Part shown: piece after piece, positions 58,260-64,000 of the stretch | Position numbering within the stretch: the stretch's first letter is position 1 | How the letters are laid out: each line of letters begins with the position of its first letter | From: Tricholomella constricta | Taxonomy: Eukaryota > Basidiomycota > Agaricomycetes > Agaricales > Lyophyllaceae | Length of the DNA stretch: 64,000 bases | Reading direction: 5' to 3' | Assembly: GCA_013368375.1 (NCBI GenBank) | Contig: JAACJP010000015.1 | Location: 682,001 to 746,000 of the forward strand | Translations under genes and position numbers: made by a program | The notes under the pieces: generated by a model | The model's database searches: none | The model's input: only the letters and a program-made list of their open reading frames with translations | Told to the model about the DNA's origin: nothing

Positions 58260-59544
58260 GAACCTCAACTTACCAGCAACATCATTCAGATAAACCCTAA
58301 GTCACAGAAGGTTTCCTATCACTGCTGGTGCTGCGAAAATCTCCCAGATCCTCTGAGCTTCTGGGATATCGACGAGGAGAGCAGCATCGAATATAGCTGC
58401 CTTGAAGCTGAGGAGAGCATTGAGGATGGATTGGCAGTTGATTCTATCCCAGAGGAACACGATAACGGTCTCCTATCTACTGCCTCCCTTCCCACAAATT
58501 CGATAACAGAACTGGGTCTCAGTGATTCTCAGACCCAGCGGTCCAAACGTCAACACTTTGTGAGCATTAATAAGCTTGTAGCTCGTCCTCCGCGCAGCTC
58601 ATACCCGGGATACCCTACTATTGTCCTTGTAGTCAATTCGTCAAATGCAGACGTCGTATTTCGTTCTTCCGACGGTGTCGTTATCCGCATTCACAGGTAG
58701 AATCTCGAGTTCTCTGGTGATAGTTTTTCCAAATCATCACCTGGCATTAACGAGATCATCTCGGATCTCCCAGAGAGCGCCTCGACTCTGGAGCTCATGT
58801 TCCAATTCATCTATCCTTGCATGCAACCATCTTTGGAGGGCATCTACTTCGCCACTCTCGCAGCATTATGGGATGCAGTGGACAAGTATGAGTGAGAGCT
58901 TCCCGGCCATGTAGCTCTGCTGCATCTGCATGCTGATGGCGTTCGTCCAAGCCCTGACTAGTACCGTATAACTTTAATTAACCTTACACTGGACTCCTAT
59001 ACGGTCACGGTGCAGACAAACACTCCCGGAGCATCCAGTCGCGGTCCTCGACTACGCGATGAAGTACAAGCGCAGCGGCCCATGTGTGTCACATTGGACG
59101 AGTTGGTGGCCTTATCCAACACCATATGCCCCCCGCTTCTACGGGCTTGGGTAATACGATTCTTACCTGCCCCCCCCTCCCCCGCCGCTCCCTCGATTGT
59201 TGGTTACTTGTGCTGATACCGGTGCCGTGAAGGTTCCTTACTACAATGAATGGACGAAGGTGCTGCGCACCGTGAGTCGATCCTCGTACGCGACCAAGGA
59301 GCCTGAGGATCATGACAGTCGTCCGTCGTGTCCGAATTGGCAAGGTTATCAACGGGACATTTTGGATGTCCTCTCGAATGCTGCGGCGTTATTGAGTAAT
59401 GAGTCTGTTGCTTCGCTCATCGTCACCGCTCCACGCGGTGCATCGAATTGTTGCGTTGATGAGGCCCGGCGGTGGAGGAAAGAGTTCGGTGACCTGATTC
59501 GTAAAATGCCAATGCCTCCCTTCACCGAGGACAGTTGCTTCTGA
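58260..59544 (+). pseudogene. BTB/POZ gene, broken copy
   Basis: The BTB frame reads NADVVFRSSDGVVIRIHR and then meets TAG exactly where intact copies have a Lys or Arg codon before NLE. After it the same frame continues NLEFSGDSFSKSS, ASTLELMFQFIYPCMQPSL, WDAVDKYE and a second stop (TGA). Further on, VPYYNEWTKVLRTVSRSSY and RRWRKEFGDLIRKMPMPPF match the C-terminal region of the family up to a stop at about 59542-59544. At least two stops plus a frame change make it a probable pseudogene. It is on the opposite strand to the array at 45-50 kb. Confidence 0.72.
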
Positions 59545-59719
59545 GGAGTGTAATCTTTGATTTCTGGCATGGAATGTATGAGTGACTGATGTTGGAATGG
59601 GGTATGTGAATGTACAGGACAGATTTTACAAGACAAATGTACAAGATATTTCCTACAACTACAAATACAGAGCCGACTGCCAATCGTCGAAACCGCCACG
59701 ATACATAGCAGAAATCACT

Positions 59720-61533
59720 CTACCCCTCCCTAAGGACCTGCCTCACAGCCTGCCCAAAGATCTCAGCGCCCTTCTTCAAATCCTGATGGCTGATGTTGAG
59801 AGGCGGGATGAAACGGACGACCTCATAAGCGCTGGTGGTCATTATCAAGAGGCCCTTATCGATGCACGCCTTGACCACGCGTGACGCGAGGCTCTTGGGG
59901 CTGTCAGCCTTAGTAACTGGATCAAACTGTGCGCCAGGGCCGTTCGGGGAGCTGAACTCGACGGCGACCATCAAGCCCGCGCCGCGGACGTCGAGGATGT
60001 ACGGAAAGACGTCGGGGTCGGAGCGAAGGGCCTCGAGAGAGTCGAAAAGCTCGCGCGAACTAATAGAGTATGCAGTATGGTTAGATGATGTTGGGAACTA
60101 TGAAATGGGGGGTGACCGTACCGGTCTTGGACGTTAGCGAGTATGTTTTCGCCTTTGATGACGTCTGCCACTGCCACTGCTGCAGCGCAGGAGACGGCGT
60201 TTCCGGCGTACGTGCCTCCCTGGATCGAGTCGGTGAGAAAAAAAAAAGATCATGAAGTGGGGAAAGCTCTGGCATACCATGGTTCCGGGCTTGAGTTTGT
60301 CAGTATGTTCTTTGCGGCCCACGACGCCGCTAAGAGGGAACCCATTTGCTAAACCCTAAAATGGACCGTGTGTGAGCTAAAGGACGGCGACGAGGAACGG
60401 TCGCGAAGGAACCTTGGCGATAACCATGATATCAGGGCGCACTCCGCTGTGTTCGATCATGAAGAATTTCCCAGTTCGCGCAAATCCGCTCTGAACCTCG
60501 TCGACGATCAGTAAGATACCGTGTTTGTCGCATACGTCCCTAAGGCCTTGGAGGAACTCAGGCGCGGCGGGCACGTAGCCCCCCTCACCCAAGAGAGGTT
60601 CAACGATGATAGCAGCAGTGTCCCGCGGGGCGCTCTGCTGGGCAAGAAGCAGGTCGAGCTGATACAAGGACCGGGAGACGAGAGTGGAAGTGGGAGTGGA
60701 TGGAGGTAACCCGTGTTGGTGCCAGTATGGATAAGGGATGGAGAATACGCCGGGCTACGGCGTTTGAGATTAGTACGATTATGAAAACTTTGGAGATGGT
60801 GAGTAATGCGTACCATGACGGGGAAGACGCCTTCAGAGTATATGGTCTTACTTTTGGTGACGGCCATGGCGCCGTAGGTGCGTCCGTGGTATCCACCTTG
60901 TAGTCGACGAAGAATGGTGTATCAGATTACGCTCGAACGTCGACATTCAAGGATATGTCACCTTGCATGCAAATTATGTGTTGCCTGCCCGTTGCAACGC
61001 GCGCGAGCTTAATGGCAGCCTCGACGGCTTCAGAACCAGAGTTCCAAAAGAAGAAAGAATCGAGAGACGGGTGTGGCATCACTGGCAGCAACCTTTCGAC
61101 AAGCTGAAGGTATGGTTTATGGAACGCGATGCTACACTGTATTGAACCAAGAAAAAAATAAGCATCGTTTAACACTAATGCAATGGAAGTTGGAACCGAC
61201 CTGGGCATGGACAAGGGTCAGGCATTGTTCAGCTGCAGCTTGACTGACTTTTGGATGGCAATGCCCTGTAAAGCAGGTATTGATGATCGCGATCAATGAA
61301 AAGCAATTTCATGGAGGCCTACCTAGACTAGTGACGCCAATACCGCTTGTGAAGTCGAGTAGCCTTTTGCCGTCTTCGTACTCGACATAGGAGCCACTGC
61401 CTTTCGCCATGATCCCTTCAGTGAGCCTCCCAAGACCATTGGTAACGTGTCGTCGTCCGAGTTCACACAAGTCATCTGCAGACGTAGAGACTCCCCTGGA
61501 TTGCAACGCCGCGGGTCCTCCGTTGATCGACAT
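59720..61533 (-). CDS. Class III PLP-dependent aminotransferase (4-aminobutyrate aminotransferase type)
   Basis: This family moves an amino group from 4-aminobutyrate or a related omega-amino acid to 2-oxoglutarate, usually in mitochondria or cytosol. The N-terminus is MSINGGPAALQSRGVS. Motifs in order: YVEYEDGKRLLDFTSGIGV, LDSFFFWNSGSEAVEAAIKL, ARVATGRQHIICMQG, YHGRTYGAMAVTKSK, AAIIVEPLLGEGGYVPA, GILLIVDEVQSGFARTGKF, PDIMVIAK followed after an intron by GLANGFPLSG (the Lys at the junction is the expected PLP site), GGTYAGNAVSCAAA, and the C-terminal VRGAGLMVAVEF and VRFIPPLNISHQDL. About eight introns. No disruption was found. The N-terminus has no obvious long mitochondrial presequence. Confidence 0.9.
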
Positions 61534-64000
61534 TCTGTTAAGTCTGTAAACAGAAGTGCCAAAGAGCTCGAGTCAATCAAACCGCATCCAGGGTTGAGTT
61601 TGAGACGCACGTTGAGCCTTTGATGATGCGGCTTAGGGCTAATCTACGTGTAGCTTGTAACATGGTAAAGCCAATTCAGCGAGGCCTTTAAGGATTTCAA
61701 GGCAGCCTCGAGGCACCTGACAGACGTCATTCACGAGTCGGAACGTCGGAACTGGAACGGACGGCCAACAAGACCAAACACTCCCGAGTTCTGAGAAGAA
61801 AAATTTTGGGCTGCTGCACCTCTTCTCCTCCAGCCTTCTGTTCTCCCCCATGATGAGCAAGCGTCGCGATTTCAAGTACAAACGATTCACGGCTCTACGG
61901 GTTGGAGAAATCCTCACTGGGACCCTCTAGGGGATCGGAGCACCTACTGGAGCAAAAAAATCGAACAAGAACTGATGACTCCACTCAGGTCCTTCGCTGG
62001 CCATTTCGAAGGCTCCGTCTTATCGCATGACTCAACGTTCCAAGGGTCTTCAGACATCTATGAGCCTCAACAGGAAACCTGTCGATAGCTTGGTCAGTAA
62101 GCGTCCTTCTGGCCGAACAATGTTCTGTCACTTGACTGCCCTGCACTACCGTTCCCCGAAGGGCAAGATATTTGAATTAGCACGGAACTCGAGTTCCGCG
62201 TCCTTTGATCTATCTCGATTCTCGATTATACGAATGTTCTACCCAGCTGAAGCAGCAGGGCGGGCATGCAATCGTTCGTCTGGGCTGAATACTAGTGTCA
62301 CTCTCGTTTCGCTGCAGCTATCTGGACTGTGCATCCACTTTCTTCCTGCCTTTGTGTGTATGATTAAACCAGCGAATTACCTCAGTCAGAATCATCAAAG
62401 GCTTGGATTCTCTGTCCCGTCTTCCCCGAAGGGAAAGGTCTACTCCGTCACCCTCATCTATCTACACGGCTCCATATCTCACCGCGTAGTCGTTATCGAT
62501 GTGATACGGGCTTATTTGACTTTGAGCCCTCAAATTGCCCGCAAGTTTCCTCGAAGGGAAAGGACTTGTGGCAGCCGGGCGGCTCATGGATGGCGCGATT
62601 TGTGTCTGTAAGTGGAGACTTACGACACGCACACCTCTTTTATAATATTAGAAGGATTCATCGATATCTATGACTAGTGAATCTACTGCAGACGTCCTTG
62701 GTCACCACCGTCTTGGACAATTTCTCTAGAACAGCATATCTGTAAGTTTCCCAGAGGATACGAGTAAGATCGTTCAGTAGATACACTGTGTCTGCTCTGC
62801 GTGTTCAAGCGTAAAAGCTAGGTGACATTTGACAGGTGTTTTGAGAAGATCAATGAAAATATGCGCTGTTCTCCAAGGCTATCGTATTAAAGGCCCAGAA
62901 TGCATGTATTTCGCAACGCTGCACACGTCAAAGGTGGTCATAATCTTTTCAACACGTTTCAAACTCCTGGTATATGGAACCAGCTACGCCGCTCAAGGTC
63001 GGTCACCTCAGATAAAAGAATTCCATCAGCGCCGGAAAACAAGGAATCCCTACAGGGTCTGGATGCACCCTTTTTAAATTCTCATGTCCTCGAAGAGTGT
63101 CTCAGCCTAGAGAACCTTATCATCTACCTCCCGGACCACTGGCATCGGGACATTGTTTCGCGCTCTGCTCTGAATCGCCAGCGCCCGCCCATCGAAGCGG
63201 GTGCGCGCGCAACAGACTCGATTACGAATTGTCACTATTACAAAGCGCGCAGCACGGATTACCGTCGCCCTGCTTGATGAGATTGCTTATACCACATGCG
63301 CAGTGTGCGGGCGGGAACTTGTGGGCTCGAAGGATAGATAGCTCTTGGCCTTCAAGAAGGTTACTATCTCAGCCAAAAGGAATTGGAGCCGCACTTAAGG
63401 TGGGTACGCGTCTGCCGAAGAGCTGAAGGGGAACAAAGGGAGCTCGCCTGGACTTCAGGCGGCGTAGTAGGCAATGTGAAAGGGTTCACAGTCGAATTAT
63501 AAAGCATGCGGAACGCAGTGGCAGGCGAGGTCAGGATCCATTCAATCAGTGAGGTAATTCTCCAGAGCATGCATGCAACAAAACAAGGCGGGAAGATACG
63601 GGAAGGAGCGTGGAAAGCCCGCAATGCAGATGCAGCGGGCTGGGAGAGATGAGATGAGATGGGAGGGAAAGAGAGACGGAGGGAAAGGAGCGTGTATGTG
63701 GACGGCTGAAGGTCCCAAAAACCAAGTATTCCAAAAAAACAGAAATTATTAAGTACGGTCGCAAAAAAAAAAAAAACACGGAGGGTCAGTCACGGTCATT
63801 TATCCTATCCACGGCGCGGCGCGGCGCGAGAGAGTCAGAGAGTCAAGAGTCCAAAGTAAGCTTCCTTCAAAAGTGTCTGTTGATATGGCGCACGATTCAA
63901 TGTGAGCCAAGCAAGAGATGTACCCTCCTCAACCGCCGCAACATCTTCTTCCACCACACCTGGGAGCCACCGTGACTTTTCGATTCCAGCGCGGCGTCCT
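61534..64000. other. Intergenic, no supported gene
   Basis: A 194-codon plus-strand frame at 62027-62611 is open but of uncertain meaning. It spans three copies of a CCCCGAAGGG / CCTCGAAGGG hairpin-like motif (about 62153, 62424 and 62549). Other frames are short. Poly-A near 63765 and a (GGCGC)n run near 63813 are simple sequence. No tRNA or rRNA was recognised. Confidence 0.45.

Noticed and set aside
1..61533. A functional DNA-repair gene cluster (Ku70, Slx8-like, HUS1, AlkB)
   Set aside because: The genes are spread over 50 kb, in mixed orientation, separated by unrelated genes and transposons. Chance proximity is enough.
62027..62611. 194-codon open frame
   Set aside because: No domain, no introns and no upstream promoter or codon pattern like the neighbouring genes. 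Kept only as part of the intergenic description.

Overview
The window looks like nuclear DNA of a mushroom-forming basidiomycete (Agaricomycete). Genes carry many short introns (mostly 50-60 nt, GT-AG). Conserved eukaryotic housekeeping genes are interleaved with lineage-type BTB/POZ genes of the Agaricomycete style, large TIR transposons and MITEs. Everything here was read by eye: exon joins were placed by frame, splice signals and remembered family patterns, with no database search.

Layout. 1-2.4 kb: no gene I can support. 2.4-7.1 kb: divergent pair of a PP2A activator (PTPA/Rrd, minus) and Ku70 (plus). 7,281-17,749: a complete 10.5 kb CACTA/EnSpm-like transposon (about 75-bp terminal inverted repeats, TAA target duplication) with a TNP2-type transposase and two passenger genes of unknown function. 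18.7-25.6 kb: a hypothetical fragment, a Slx8-like RING protein, a secreted, probably GPI-anchored Con-13-like HEXXH protein and a BTB protein with a long Ala/Lys/Glu/Asp tail. 27.7-30.9 kb: an isochorismatase-like protein with Ser at the catalytic Cys position, a PIG-X/Pbn1-like protein and HUS1. 31,037-36,677: a second, 5.6 kb TIR element lying between HUS1 and a Maf-like gene. It holds a DDE integrase-type transposase gene and a convergent gene for an alpha-kinase-like protein, plus a nested 368-bp MITE. 37.8-41.2 kb is gene-poor. 41.2-52 kb: two acidic low-complexity genes and an array of BTB genes and pseudogenes, two of them from a recent tandem duplication of about 2.2 kb. 52.4-61.5 kb: a SAM-domain/coiled-coil membrane protein, a hAT-type MITE with an exact 8-bp target duplication, an AlkB-like dioxygenase, another BTB pseudogene and a class III aminotransferase (GABA-transaminase type). 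61.5-64 kb: nothing convincing.

The most unusual content is the pair of transposons that carry non-transposase genes. The best candidate for an undescribed system is the 5.6 kb element with an integrase-type DDE transposase and a Cys-cluster / SUMO-interaction-like / alpha-kinase protein. Several genome-maintenance genes lie in the window (Ku70, HUS1, AlkB, Slx8-like RING), but I see no evidence that they form a functional cluster.
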